Position numbers and translations under genes: made by a program. Shown here piece by piece: positions 18,675 through 27,905 of a stretch of DNA of 64,000 nt. The DNA comes from Salinicola halimionae (GTDB lineage Bacteria; Pseudomonadota; Gammaproteobacteria; Pseudomonadales; Halomonadaceae), in contig NZ_PZJQ01000004.1 in NCBI RefSeq assembly GCF_003206065.1, forward strand, positions 1,213,965-1,277,964, given 5' to 3'. Under the pieces are notes generated by a model, which made no database searches, had not been told where the DNA came from, and saw only the letters and a program-made list of their open reading frames with translations. Every line of letters starts with the position of its first letter. The first letter of the stretch is position 1.

Positions 18675-20048
18675 TCAGCGACGCGTCACGCTACGCATGG
18701 TGACGAACTCTTCAGCGGCAGTAGGATGAATGCCCACCGTGGCATCGAAATCCGCCTTGGTCAGTTGGGCACGCACGGCAATCGCGATTCCCTGGATCGT
18801 CTCGCCCGCGTCGTCGCCCACCATATGAGCACCGACGACACGATCGCTTTCGTCATCGACCACCAGCTTCATCAGGCAACGCTCGTCGCTACCGGACAGC
18901 GTGTGCTTCATCGGGCGAAAATCCGCACTGTAGATGCGCACTGCCTTGAAACGCTCCCGTGCTTCTTCTTCGGAAAGGCCGACGGTGCCGATGTTGGGAT
19001 GGCAGAACACGGCCGTCGCGATGTTCTGATAGTCGAGCGGTGCTGGCGTCTTGCCGCCCTCGTTCTGGGTGAAGTGGTGCTGGACCAGATGCATTGCCTC
19101 GGCGAGCGCAACCGGGGTCAATTCGGGGCCGCCGGTCACGTCACCCAGGGCGAGAATCGACGGCACGGAGGATTCGTAGCGGTCGTTGACCTTAAGGGTG
19201 CCATCAGTGTTGAGCTCGACGCCCAGCGCCTCCAGGCCGAGTCCTTCCAGGTGGGGTCGACGGCCGGTGGCGGCGAGTACAGCATCCACTTCGAACTGCT
19301 CGCCGCTGGTCAACGTCACTTCGAGTCCGCTCTCTACCTTGCGAATGCGCTCGATGTTGGTCTTGAAATGCAGATTGACCCCTTTCTTGGCCATTTCGTC
19401 GCGGGTGAACTCTCGTACTTCCCGATCAAATCCACGCAGGAACAGCTCACCGCGGTAGATCAGGCTCGTGTCCGCGCCGAGACCGTTGAAGATGCTGGCG
19501 AACTCGACGGCGATGTAGCCACCACCCAGCACCAGGAAGCGCTTGGGAAAGCTGTCGAGATCGAATACTTGGTTGGAGTTGATAGTGTGTTCACTGCCCT
19601 CGAACTCGGGCGTCCAGGGCCAGCCGCCCACCGCCACCAGTATCTTCTCGGCGGTGATGCGATCGCCGTTGATCTCGACTGCATTAGCATCGACCACCTT
19701 GGCACGACCGTTGATCAGCGTGACGCCGGCGCCATCCAGCAATCGACTGTAGATGCCGTTGAGGCGCTTGATCTCCTCGATCTTGTTGTCGCGAAGTGTC
19801 GCCCAGTCAAACGCCGGTGCCTGCGGGATCGTCCAGCCGAATCCAGCGCTGTCCTCGAACGCGTCATGATAATGCGCCGCGTAGGAGTAGAGTTTCTTCG
19901 GCACGCAGCCCACGTTGACGCAGGTACCGCCGAGATAGCGGTCCTCGGCGACCGCGACTCTGGCGCCCGTCGCTGCCGCCGTTCGCGCGGCCCGCACACC
20001 GCCGGAACCGGCTCCTATCACGAAAAGGTCGTAATCGTAATTCGCCAC
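18675..20048 (-). CDS. gor: Glutathione-disulfide reductase
   Basis: FAD enzyme that reduces glutathione disulfide with NADPH in the cytoplasm. The GTG at 20048, 7 bases after AGGAG, gives 457 residues starting MANYDYDLFVIGAGSGG; an open upstream extension has no homology. The redox cysteines are Cys43 and Cys48 (GGTCVNVGCVPKK). GGGYIAVEFASIFNGLG is the NADPH Rossmann motif, and HPTAAEEFV at the C-terminus carries the catalytic His-Glu pair. It is divergent from a carbonic anhydrase gene. Confidence 0.95.
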   Translation of the reverse strand: MANYDYDLFVIGAGSGGVRAARTAAATGARVAVAEDRYLGGTCVNVGCVPKKLYSYAAHYHDAFEDSAGFGWTIPQAPAFDWATLRDNKIEEIKRLNGIYSRLLDGAGVTLINGRAKVVDANAVEINGDRITAEKILVAVGGWPWTPEFEGSEHTINSNQVFDLDSFPKRFLVLGGGYIAVEFASIFNGLGADTSLIYRGELFLRGFDREVREFTRDEMAKKGVNLHFKTNIERIRKVESGLEVTLTSGEQFEVDAVLAATGRRPHLEGLGLEALGVELNTDGTLKVNDRYESSVPSILALGDVTGGPELTPVALAEAMHLVQHHFTQNEGGKTPAPLDYQNIATAVFCHPNIGTVGLSEEEARERFKAVRIYSADFRPMKHTLSGSDERCLMKLVVDDESDRVVGAHMVGDDAGETIQGIAIAVRAQLTKADFDATVGIHPTAAEEFVTMRSVTRR

Positions 20049-20201
20049 AATGAAACTCCTTGAAGCAAGATCTTGGGAACAGAATGCCGCGATGATACCA
20101 GCCTCGGTGCACTGTCGAAAAAGACCGTGCCTATCGGGGTGATATAAAAAAAGCTTTGGGGATAGGGTGCTAGCGTCGGCGATGCCATCGGGCCCGCTGA
20201 C

Positions 20202-20245
20202 CCACTCCTTCACCACTCCTTCACCACGCTTTCGCCACGCCTTCG
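20202..20245. repeat. Four tandem 11-bp direct repeats in the gor/can promoter region
   Basis: Four consecutive 11-base units start at 20202, 20213, 20224 and 20235. The first two read CCACTCCTTCA, the third CCACGCTTTCG and the fourth CCACGCCTTCG. The period is close to one DNA turn, so a protein could bind all four on one face. The repeats lie 83 bases before the can start codon. Function is unknown. Confidence 0.75.
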
Positions 20246-20327
20246 AAAATCCCGTCGGATAGCCTAGAATCATCGCTTTGCCGGCGCGACAAGACGTCCG
20301 TCGATTCACGTATCTCAGGGTGCTGCC

Positions 20328-20972
20328 ATGAGCGATATCAACACGCTACTCGAACAGAATCGACGCTGGGCCGACGGGGTTCAGCAGCGAGATCCGAACT
20401 TCTTCGCGCAGCTTTCTCAGCAGCAGAATCCCGACTATCTCTGGATCGGCTGCTCCGACAGCCGCGTGCCTGCCAATCAGATCGTCGATCTGCCGCCCGG
20501 CGAAGTGTTCGTTCACCGCAACGTCGCCAACCTGATCTATCACAACGACATGAACGCGCTGTCGGTCGTCCAGTTCGCCGTCGACGTGCTCAAGGTCAAG
20601 CACATCATGGTCGTTGGACACTATGGCTGTGGCGGGGTCAAGGCGGCGATCACCGGGGGAGAACACGGCATCGTCGACTACTGGCTCAACAGCATCAGCG
20701 AGCTCTATCAGCAGCATCGCCCCACCCTCGAGTCGCTGCCCCTGGAAGAGCAGATCGATCGGATGTGCGAACACAACGTTCGCCTCCAGGTGGCCAACCT
20801 GTGTCGGACCAAGATCATTCAGCGCGCCTGGGAGCGCAATCAGCCATTGTCGGTGCATGGCTGGGTCTACGGCCTCACCGATGGGCGCGTCAACGATCTC
20901 GGCTGCACGGTATCGCGCGCCGACGAGATGGGCGCCATCCGAATTCAGCCGACGTTCCCCGCCGAAAGCTGA
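20328..20972 (+). CDS. can: Beta-class carbonic anhydrase
   Basis: Zinc enzyme interconverting CO2 and bicarbonate in the cytoplasm. It has 214 residues. Zinc ligands are Cys42, His98 and Cys101, with Asp44 in CSDSRVP, the same numbering as E. coli Can. The GEVFVHRNVANL and VVGHYGCGGVKAA motifs are intact. A 12-bp hairpin (20989-21000 with 21016-21027, one G-T pair) lies downstream without a clear T-run. Confidence 0.97.
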   Translation: MSDINTLLEQNRRWADGVQQRDPNFFAQLSQQQNPDYLWIGCSDSRVPANQIVDLPPGEVFVHRNVANLIYHNDMNALSVVQFAVDVLKVKHIMVVGHYGCGGVKAAITGGEHGIVDYWLNSISELYQQHRPTLESLPLEEQIDRMCEHNVRLQVANLCRTKIIQRAWERNQPLSVHGWVYGLTDGRVNDLGCTVSRADEMGAIRIQPTFPAES

Positions 20973-20988
20973 TCTCCCCTTCGCGTCT

Positions 20989-21027
20989 CGTCCTGTCAGC
21001 GCACGCCGATCATCGGCTGACGGGACG
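20989..21027 (+). other. Hairpin downstream of can, possible transcript end
   Basis: Arms CGTCCTGTCAGC (20989-21000) and GCTGACGGGACG (21016-21027) pair over 12 bp with one wobble pair. There is a 15-base loop and no T-run. It may protect the 3' end of the can mRNA. Confidence 0.35.
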
Positions 21028-21131
21028 CTCGTCATTCACGGGTTGAATGCCGCGTTGCGCGATTTCGATTGGGCCCGTTGAACATCTATCAGTAAGGTAG
21101 TGGGATAACGGGCCTGCACAGCGGATTTTCA

Positions 21132-22775
21132 ATGCGTCTCACCCTGTTTTTATCCGGCGTCCCGGCCAGCACGCGGGTCTGCGCTCTGATCGTGAGTCTA
21201 TGGTTGCCCTTGTCGTGTTCGGCGCTGGCTGGCGATATGCCCGCCGATAATGGCTTTGTCGACGATGACCGAGACATCACGCTCAGAGTGGCTTACGACA
21301 CCGACCCGGTATCTCTGGATATCCACGAGCAGCTCTCCATTCGCATGCTCCAGCTGTCGCATCTGACTTTCGATCCGCTGGTGCGCTGGAATCGGGATCT
21401 CGAGCTCGAACCTCGCCTGGCGACCGGCTGGGAACGGATCGACGACACCACAATGCGCTTCCATCTGCGTCACGGCGTGACCTTTCATAGTGGCAATGTT
21501 TTCACGGCCAGGGATGTCGTATGGACGTTGCAACGTCTCAGGCGCAGTCCGGACTTCCGTGCAATTTTCGAACCGATCGAGCGGGCCGAAGCGATCGACG
21601 ATTTCACCGTCGATCTGCATACGCGCAAGCCCTACCCGCTGCTGCTCAACCTCGCCACTTATCTTTTCCCGATGGATAGCCGGTTCTACACCGGCACCTC
21701 GGCGGACGGACGCGACAAGGCCGAAATCGTCAAGAACGGCAATTCGTTTGCCTCGAATCACCTGTCCGGGACCGGACCGTTCGAGATCGAGGAGCGCCAT
21801 CCCGGCGTCAGGACCGAGTTCGAACGCTTTCCCGGCTACTGGGATACCGAGTCGCCCGGCAACGTCGATCATCTGGTGATGACGCCGATCGCCGAGAATG
21901 CCACCCGGGTCGCTGCGCTGCGCGCCGGCGATGTCGATTTCATCTCGCCGGTGCCTTTCAACGCGATGCAGCGGCTTCGCCATGCCGACGGGATCCAGCT
22001 GATCTCCATGCCCGGAACCCGTATCACCATGCTGCAGCTCAACGAACGTCGGGTTCCGGCTTTCCGTGATAGCAGGGTGCGTCGTGCGTTCACGTACGCC
22101 GTTGATCAGACGGCCATCGCCGAGCGCCTGCTGAAAGGCTTCGCGACGCCGGCGGCACAGATGTCGCCCGAGGGCTATGCGGGTCACGTGGCGACGCTGC
22201 AACCGCGTTACGATCTTGGCAAGGCGCGTGAACTGATGCGTGAGGCCGGCTATGCCAAGGGCTTTACGGTCACCCTGATGGCGCCCAACAACCGTTACGT
22301 GAATGACGCCCAGACGGCGCAGGTTGCGCTGGCGGTGGCTGCTATGCTGGCCAAGATCAACGTCGCCGTCGAATTCGAGACGTTGCCCAAGAACCATTAC
22401 TGGGCCGAGTACGACAAGCGCGCCGCGGACATGATGATGATGGGCTGGTACTCGGATACCGGCGATTCGGCCAATTTCTTCGAGTACCTTACGTTCTGCA
22501 CCGATCCTGAGACCGGCGCCGGCCACTACAACGCCAGCGAGTACTGCAATCCGGCGATCGATGCGCTGGTCGAACGGGCGAACCTCACCATGCAGCCGGA
22601 GGCTCGCGCGCGCCTGCTGAAGCAGGCCGAGCAGTCGATTCACGATGACGCCCCCTTCATCCCCCTGTACTGGCAGAATCTTGCCTGGGCGGCGTCGGAT
22701 CGCGTCGATATCGCGCCGGTGCTGAACGTGATCAACATGCCCTATCTGGGCGACGTGGTCGTTCACCCCCGATGA
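21132..22775 (+). CDS. Peptide ABC transporter substrate-binding protein (family 5)
   Basis: Periplasmic binding protein of the DppA/OppA family, 547 residues. The signal peptide likely ends at CSALA-GD near residue 34. RLATGWERIDDTTMRFHLRHGVTFHSGN, shown here by its ends RLATGWE and FHLRHGV, is the family signature region, and a SxNFFEYLTFC-like segment with a disulfide-capable Cys pair lies near residue 455. It is the first gene of a five-gene ABC operon and overlaps the next gene by 4 bases. A dipeptide or oligopeptide ligand is inferred from the linked PepQ-type peptidase. Confidence 0.92.
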   Translation: MRLTLFLSGVPASTRVCALIVSLWLPLSCSALAGDMPADNGFVDDDRDITLRVAYDTDPVSLDIHEQLSIRMLQLSHLTFDPLVRWNRDLELEPRLATGWERIDDTTMRFHLRHGVTFHSGNVFTARDVVWTLQRLRRSPDFRAIFEPIERAEAIDDFTVDLHTRKPYPLLLNLATYLFPMDSRFYTGTSADGRDKAEIVKNGNSFASNHLSGTGPFEIEERHPGVRTEFERFPGYWDTESPGNVDHLVMTPIAENATRVAALRAGDVDFISPVPFNAMQRLRHADGIQLISMPGTRITMLQLNERRVPAFRDSRVRRAFTYAVDQTAIAERLLKGFATPAAQMSPEGYAGHVATLQPRYDLGKARELMREAGYAKGFTVTLMAPNNRYVNDAQTAQVALAVAAMLAKINVAVEFETLPKNHYWAEYDKRAADMMMMGWYSDTGDSANFFEYLTFCTDPETGAGHYNASEYCNPAIDALVERANLTMQPEARARLLKQAEQSIHDDAPFIPLYWQNLAWAASDRVDIAPVLNVINMPYLGDVVVHPR

Positions 22776-23818
22776 TCATGTTTCTGATTCGACGACTGTG
22801 CCAGGCGATCATGGTGATGTTCGTCATCAGCGTGATCGGCTTCACCCTTCAGAGTGGCCTGGGCGATCCGGTGCGCCAGCTGCTGGGGCAGGCCGCGACG
22901 GACGCCGATATCATGGCGCTGCGCCAGTCGCTGGGATTGAACGACCCGCTATGGCTGCAGTATCTGCACTTCGCGGGTAACGCCATGCGCCTGGATTTCG
23001 GCAACTCCTACTTCTTTCATGAGCCGGCGCTCGAGGTAATCGCACGCTATCTGCCCGCGACCCTCGAGCTGATCGTGACCAGTGCCGTGATCACGCTGCT
23101 GCTGGCGGCGCCGATGGGTGTCTACTGCGCGATTCGCCCGCGCAGCTGGCTATCGAAAACGCTGATGGGTCTCTCGGTGGTGGGCATTTCGGTACCCGTG
23201 TTCCTGACGGCCATGGTGCTGATCCAGCTCTTTTCGATCGGTATTCACGTGACGTTATTTCCCGAGGGGACCGGCTGGGGCAGCTGGCTCAATCAGGCGC
23301 TCTCCACCCAAGGCGGAATGCCCGCCTACGGACGGGGCAGCCCGGTACACGTCTGGGGTGTCTGGAGCACCAATTTCGCCTCGTGGCGAGGTTGGCTCTA
23401 TCTACTGCTCCCCGCCCTGTCGCTGGCCTTCGTCATGCTGCCGCTGTTCGTGCGTCTGATCCGCGCCGAAATGCTGGAGGTGCTGGAATCCGACTATGTG
23501 CGATATGCCCGGGCGCGAGGCATCCGGGCGTCACGTATCTACTTTCTACACGCGCTGAAAAACACGCTGCTACCGGTGATCACCCTGGGCGGCGTTCAGA
23601 TCGGCACGCTGGCGGCCTACACCCTGCTGACGGAAACCGTCTTTCAATGGCCTGGCGCCGGGCTGATGTTTCTCGACGCGATCGAACGCGCCGATATGCC
23701 GCTGATCGTCGCCTACCTGATGGTGATCGGCGCCATCTTCGTGGTTATCAATACCCTCGTCGATCTGCTCTATCGCGTGTTGAACCCGCGCATCACGATC
23801 AGCGGGAGGCCGGCATGA
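22772..23818 (+). CDS. Peptide ABC transporter permease (DppB type)
   Basis: Inner-membrane permease of the binding-protein-dependent transport family, 348 residues. It starts with MFLIRRLCQAIMVMFVISV-type first helix and has five to six further helices. The cytoplasmic EAA loop is DYVRYARARGIRASRIYFLHAL (core YARARG). The start overlaps the binding-protein stop by 4 bases (ATGA), indicating translational coupling. Confidence 0.94.
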   Translation: MIMFLIRRLCQAIMVMFVISVIGFTLQSGLGDPVRQLLGQAATDADIMALRQSLGLNDPLWLQYLHFAGNAMRLDFGNSYFFHEPALEVIARYLPATLELIVTSAVITLLLAAPMGVYCAIRPRSWLSKTLMGLSVVGISVPVFLTAMVLIQLFSIGIHVTLFPEGTGWGSWLNQALSTQGGMPAYGRGSPVHVWGVWSTNFASWRGWLYLLLPALSLAFVMLPLFVRLIRAEMLEVLESDYVRYARARGIRASRIYFLHALKNTLLPVITLGGVQIGTLAAYTLLTETVFQWPGAGLMFLDAIERADMPLIVAYLMVIGAIFVVINTLVDLLYRVLNPRITISGRPA

Positions 23819-24762
23819 AGCAGGATCGAGCTGGGACTGAGACGCGCTGGCGACGCTTTGGCGACTCCTACTTCGTCTATCGATTACGCCGCGACCGCCT
23901 GGCCCAGCTCTGTCTGGCGCTGTTCGTGCTGATGATGGCGAGCATCCTGGCAGCGCCCTGGATCGCCCCGAGCAATCCCTACGACCTGGCCCAGATCGAT
24001 CTGCTCGACTCCGAACTGCCGCCGTTCTGGCTCGCGGGGAGCGAGCCCGGCTTTCCGCTGGGGACCGACGCCCAGGGCCGGGATCTGCTGTCGACCATCC
24101 TCTACGGTGCCCGGGTATCGATCGCGATCGGCCTGGGCGCGGTGATGCTTCAGGCGATGCTGGGCACGGCGCTGGGACTGCTTGCCGGCTATCGCGGCGG
24201 TGTCATCGATACCCTGCTGATGCGTCTGGTCGATATCCAGCTGTCGTTTTCGACGCTGATGATGGCAATCATCATTGGTGCGGTAGTCAAGACGGCGTTT
24301 GGCGGCGCGTTCTACGGCGACTATGGCGTGGTGATACTGATTCTCGTCATCGGTTTGAGCGAATGGCCTCAGTACGCGCGTACCGTCAGGGCCAAGGTAC
24401 TGGTGGAAAAGCACAAGGATTACGTTGATGCCGCCCGCGTGCTGGGTTATTCGGGGCGTCGCATCATGTTGCGACATATTCTGCCCAATACCTTGTCGCC
24501 GATTCTGGTGATCTCCACCGTGCAGATCGCCAACGCCATCATGGCCGAAGCGGCACTCTCGTTTCTGGGCCTGGGCATGCCGGAAACCCAGCCGTCGCTC
24601 GGTTCGTTGATCAAATCGGGATTCGACTACCTGCAGTCCGGTTCCTGGTGGATCACGCTGCTGCCCGGTCTATTCCTGGTAGCGTTCGTGCTGGTCGTCA
24701 ATCTGCTGGGAGACTGGCTGCGCGATACGCTCAATCCGCGCCTTCCTGAAGGACCACTATGA
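23815..24762 (+). CDS. Peptide ABC transporter permease (DppC type)
   Basis: Second membrane subunit of the peptide transporter, 315 residues from the ATG at 23815. That ATG overlaps the previous stop by 4 bases; a much longer open frame upstream lies inside the preceding gene. It has an N-terminal cytoplasmic stretch, then about six helices, with LGTDAQGRDLLSTILYGAR as the family signature and KDYVDAARVLGYSGRR as the EAA loop. Confidence 0.94.
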   Translation: MKQDRAGTETRWRRFGDSYFVYRLRRDRLAQLCLALFVLMMASILAAPWIAPSNPYDLAQIDLLDSELPPFWLAGSEPGFPLGTDAQGRDLLSTILYGARVSIAIGLGAVMLQAMLGTALGLLAGYRGGVIDTLLMRLVDIQLSFSTLMMAIIIGAVVKTAFGGAFYGDYGVVILILVIGLSEWPQYARTVRAKVLVEKHKDYVDAARVLGYSGRRIMLRHILPNTLSPILVISTVQIANAIMAEAALSFLGLGMPETQPSLGSLIKSGFDYLQSGSWWITLLPGLFLVAFVLVVNLLGDWLRDTLNPRLPEGPL

Positions 24763-25790
24763 GGGCCAATCCCATGGCACTGCTGGAAGTCGAACATCTC
24801 GATGTCCGCTTCCCGCTAAGGCGGGGGGAAATACGGGCGGTCCGTGATTTGAGCTTCTCGCTCGAGCGAGGCGAACGGCTGGGCATCGTGGGTGAGTCCG
24901 GCGCCGGCAAGTCGGTGCTCGCTTTCAGCCTGCTGAAATTGCTCTCGCGCCCCGGGCGTATCGTAGCTGGCAAGGTCCGCTTCGAAGGGCGCGAGTTGAC
25001 CTCGCTGTCCGAACGGCAGTTTCGGCGACTGCGAGGAAATCGCCTGGCAATGATCTTTCAGGATCCGTTGACCACCCTCAACCCGGTATTGACCATTGGT
25101 CAGCAGATGATCGAAAGCCTCAAGGCGCACCGACGACTCTCGACTCGCCGGGCCAGGATCGTCGCCATCGACAAGCTGCGTCAGGTCCAGGTGTCGTCAC
25201 CCGAACGCCGCCTCGAGCAGTATCCGCATCAGCTTTCCGGCGGACTCTGTCAGCGCGTGGTCATTGCCATCGCGCTGCTGCTGGAGCCGGATATCATCAT
25301 CGCCGACGAGCCCACCACGGCGCTCGACGTCACGATTCAGGCCGAGATCATCACCCTGCTCAAACGGCTGTGCGATGAACACGACGTCGGTCTGATCGTG
25401 ATCTCCCACGATCTGGGCGTCATCGGCCAGCTGACGCAACGGACGCTGGTGATGTACGCCGGGCGTATCGTCGAGCAGGGGCCGACCCGCGAGATCATCA
25501 ATGACGCCCAGCACCCGTACACTCAGGGCCTGATCAATGCCCTGCCGCAGATGACGCTGCCGAGACAGCGCCTGCATCAGATCCCCGGTTCGATGCCGAC
25601 GCTCTCCGAGGTACCCAGCGGTTGCGCCTTTAATCCCCGTTGCGCCTATCGCATGACGCCTGAAGGATTGCCGCGCCGAGACTGCATCGAAAACGTGCCC
25701 CAGCCCGTTCGCTCCGGTGAGTGTCAGGTGGCCTGTCATTGGGTCGCCGAGTTGATCGCCCGCGAGCCGTCCGAGGAGCGCGCGACATGA
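24759..25790 (+). CDS. Peptide ABC transporter ATPase (DppD type)
   Basis: Cytoplasmic ATPase subunit, 343 residues, overlapping the previous gene by 4 bases. Walker A is GESGAGKS, the ABC signature is LSGGLCQRV (usually LSGGMxQR, so Leu-Cys here is a variation), and Walker B is IIIADEPTTALD. The oligopeptide/dipeptide C-terminal extension with CAFNPRCAYR cysteines is present; in this family it can hold an Fe-S cluster. Confidence 0.94.
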   Translation: MRANPMALLEVEHLDVRFPLRRGEIRAVRDLSFSLERGERLGIVGESGAGKSVLAFSLLKLLSRPGRIVAGKVRFEGRELTSLSERQFRRLRGNRLAMIFQDPLTTLNPVLTIGQQMIESLKAHRRLSTRRARIVAIDKLRQVQVSSPERRLEQYPHQLSGGLCQRVVIAIALLLEPDIIIADEPTTALDVTIQAEIITLLKRLCDEHDVGLIVISHDLGVIGQLTQRTLVMYAGRIVEQGPTREIINDAQHPYTQGLINALPQMTLPRQRLHQIPGSMPTLSEVPSGCAFNPRCAYRMTPEGLPRRDCIENVPQPVRSGECQVACHWVAELIAREPSEERAT

Positions 25791-26842
25791 CCCAGCCCGA
25801 GACACTGGAGACGCTGGGGCGCGCCGCCGACACGCCGGAGCCGCTGGTCAGCGTTCGGCGGCTGCGCAAGCGCTTCGCCCTGCATCCGGAACGCCTGCTG
25901 CCGTGGCGATTCGACAGACGTCAGCGTGGCTGGCGGCGAGAGCGAATTCATGCCGTCAACGGTGTCGATCTCGATATTCAGCGTGGCGACGCGCTCTGCG
26001 TGGTCGGGGAATCGGGATGTGGCAAGTCGACGCTGGCCCGCCTGATCATGGGCTTGGTGACGCCCAGCGACGGTGAAGTGCATTACGACGGCCGGCGTAT
26101 CGATCATCTGAATGCCAGACAGTGGCAGCCGTTTCGGCGGCGCATGCAGATGATCTTCCAGAACCCTTACGCCTCGCTCAATCCCCGTCTGACGGTACGA
26201 CAGGCGCTGGAGGAGCCGGTTCGTATCCATCACCCCGACTGGTCCCGAGACCGGGTCGGGGCGAAGGTCGAGACGCTGATGGCCGATGTCGGCATCGATA
26301 GCGGCTGGGGCGATCGTTTCGCGCATGAATTTTCCGGGGGGCAGCGCCAGCGTATCGCCATTGCCCGGGCGCTGAGCGTCGATCCCGAGTTCGTGGTGGC
26401 CGATGAACCTGTCTCGGCGCTCGACGTCTCGGTGCAGGCCCAGGTCCTGAATCTGATGATGGACGCCCAGGCCTCGCATCGATTGACCTATCTCTTCATC
26501 ACCCATGATCTGGCGGTCGTCGAGCATTTCGCCACTCGGGTGGCGGTGATGTATCTGGGTACGATCTGTGAACTGGCTGACGCCGATACGCTGTTCGCGC
26601 ATCCCCGACATCCGTATACCCGGGCGCTGCTGGCGGCGAGCCCCCGACTGGACGACGCCTTCCCCGGCCAGCTGCGACTGAGCGGGGAACTATCGATGCC
26701 GCTGCAGGCGCCCTCGGGCTGCGTGTTCCGCGATCGCTGTCCGCATGCCAACCGGCGTTGCCGCGAGGCGGCCCCCACCCCGATCACGTTGGATCGCGGC
26801 CACCAGGTCGCCTGCCACGCCGTCGAGGAGGGACGCATCTGA
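25787..26842 (+). CDS. Peptide ABC transporter ATPase (DppF type)
   Basis: Second ATPase, 351 residues from the ATG at 25787, which overlaps the previous stop by 4 bases. Walker A is GESGCGKST, the signature FSGGQRQRIAIARAL, Walker B FVVADEPVSALD, and the C-terminal CVFRDRCPHANRRC matches the oligopeptide ATPase tail. It is the last gene of the ABC run; a LysR gene follows 129 bases later on the same strand. Confidence 0.94.
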   Translation: MTQPETLETLGRAADTPEPLVSVRRLRKRFALHPERLLPWRFDRRQRGWRRERIHAVNGVDLDIQRGDALCVVGESGCGKSTLARLIMGLVTPSDGEVHYDGRRIDHLNARQWQPFRRRMQMIFQNPYASLNPRLTVRQALEEPVRIHHPDWSRDRVGAKVETLMADVGIDSGWGDRFAHEFSGGQRQRIAIARALSVDPEFVVADEPVSALDVSVQAQVLNLMMDAQASHRLTYLFITHDLAVVEHFATRVAVMYLGTICELADADTLFAHPRHPYTRALLAASPRLDDAFPGQLRLSGELSMPLQAPSGCVFRDRCPHANRRCREAAPTPITLDRGHQVACHAVEEGRI

Positions 26843-26971
26843 TGGCCGTCGATGATGGTCGCCACATGGCGTATCGGTTAGGCTGGCCGCAACCGGCTCT
26901 GTGCAGATGAGGTGATGTGCCAACCCGCCGTCCGCGACATCGCAACAGCGTGATTGACGATAGAGAACACC

Positions 26972-27883
26972 ATGGAACTACGTTGGCTCGAAGACTTCAT
27001 CGTCTTGGCCGAAACGCGTCATTTTTCCCGTGCCGCCGATCAACAGAATGTCACCCAGCCGACCTTTTCGCGACGCATCAAGCTGCTCGAAGAATCAATG
27101 GGCGCCACGCTGGTCAATCGTCAGACACTGCCGCTCAGCCTGACCCCGGCCGGCGAGGAATTTCTGATTCTGTGCAAGCAGATCAGCGAGCGCGTGCGAG
27201 TGACCCGGGAGCGGCTGAAGAATCTCGACCGAGAGGACGCCCGTCGCGTCAAGCTGGCGGCGCCCCAGAGTCTGGTGACGCATTTCGTCCCCGCCTGGCT
27301 GGAGGCGAACGCAATCAGCCAGCAGGTCGAACCTTACCTGCGCGCGACCGGCTGGCTGATCGAGGACTACTTTCACGCGCTGGAACGTGGCGAGGTCGAT
27401 CTGGCGCTGTGTTACTGGCCACAGGGGCGCACGGCGCTGGACCTGGATCTGACCGGCGTGCGCTATCTGGAGATCGGCGAAGAGCGTCTGGTGCCGGTGA
27501 GCGTGGCCAATCCCGACGGCCAGCCGCGTTATGCGCTGCCGGGGGACAAGCGAAGCCCGCTGCCACATATCGCCTATCATTCCGGCGGCCTGATCGCCGC
27601 GGCACTGCAGGCACACTGGACGCGTTCGCGTCAGGAGGTGCATCTCTCGACGCTCAACGAAAGCGTCCAGACCTCCAATATTCGTGAACTGGTGCAGCAG
27701 GGTTACGGCCTCGGTTGGCTGCCCTGGCGCACGGTTCGGCAGTTGCTCGAGACCGGCGATCTGACACGGGCCGGCGACCAGCGCTGGGACGTGTCGCTGT
27801 CGCTGCGCCTCCATTTTCGCCACGATAGCCGGCACCCTTCGTTAGCGGGCCTGCTGACGCAACTTTCTGCTGCTCATCGATGA
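26972..27883 (+). CDS. LysR-family regulator, HypT/YjiE-like
   Basis: A 303-residue LysR-type regulator. The helix-turn-helix is MELRWLEDFIVLAETRHFSR to RRIKLLEE, with NVTQPTFSRR as recognition segment. The opening resembles E. coli HypT and is strikingly similar to the second LysR gene at 58829-59746. It lies between the peptide ABC operon and pepQ, so it probably controls peptide uptake or breakdown (inference from position). The start chosen is the ATG at 26972; an in-frame TTG lies 18 bases upstream. Confidence 0.88.
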   Translation: MELRWLEDFIVLAETRHFSRAADQQNVTQPTFSRRIKLLEESMGATLVNRQTLPLSLTPAGEEFLILCKQISERVRVTRERLKNLDREDARRVKLAAPQSLVTHFVPAWLEANAISQQVEPYLRATGWLIEDYFHALERGEVDLALCYWPQGRTALDLDLTGVRYLEIGEERLVPVSVANPDGQPRYALPGDKRSPLPHIAYHSGGLIAAALQAHWTRSRQEVHLSTLNESVQTSNIRELVQQGYGLGWLPWRTVRQLLETGDLTRAGDQRWDVSLSLRLHFRHDSRHPSLAGLLTQLSAAHR

Positions 27884-27905
27884 GCCCTAGGACAGGAGAC
27901 GCTCA

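Noticed and set aside
18726-20063. A 445-codon frame antisense to glutathione reductase.
   Set aside because: Shadow of gor; no domain or ribosome site.
20049-20309. N-terminal extension of gor (about 87 extra codons).
   Set aside because: It has no homology to reductases and includes the 11-bp repeats; a GTG with an AGGAG site at 20048 gives the canonical start.
21198-22766. A 522-codon open frame antisense to the peptide-binding protein gene.
   Set aside because: Long antisense frames are common in GC-rich genes; the composition is His/Arg/Gln-rich without any domain, and the sense gene is clearly real.
23383-23814. N-terminal extension of the DppC-type permease inside the DppB-type gene.
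   Set aside because: The peptide is Arg/Pro-rich and not membrane-like; the ATG at 23815 overlaps the stop in the usual 4-base manner.
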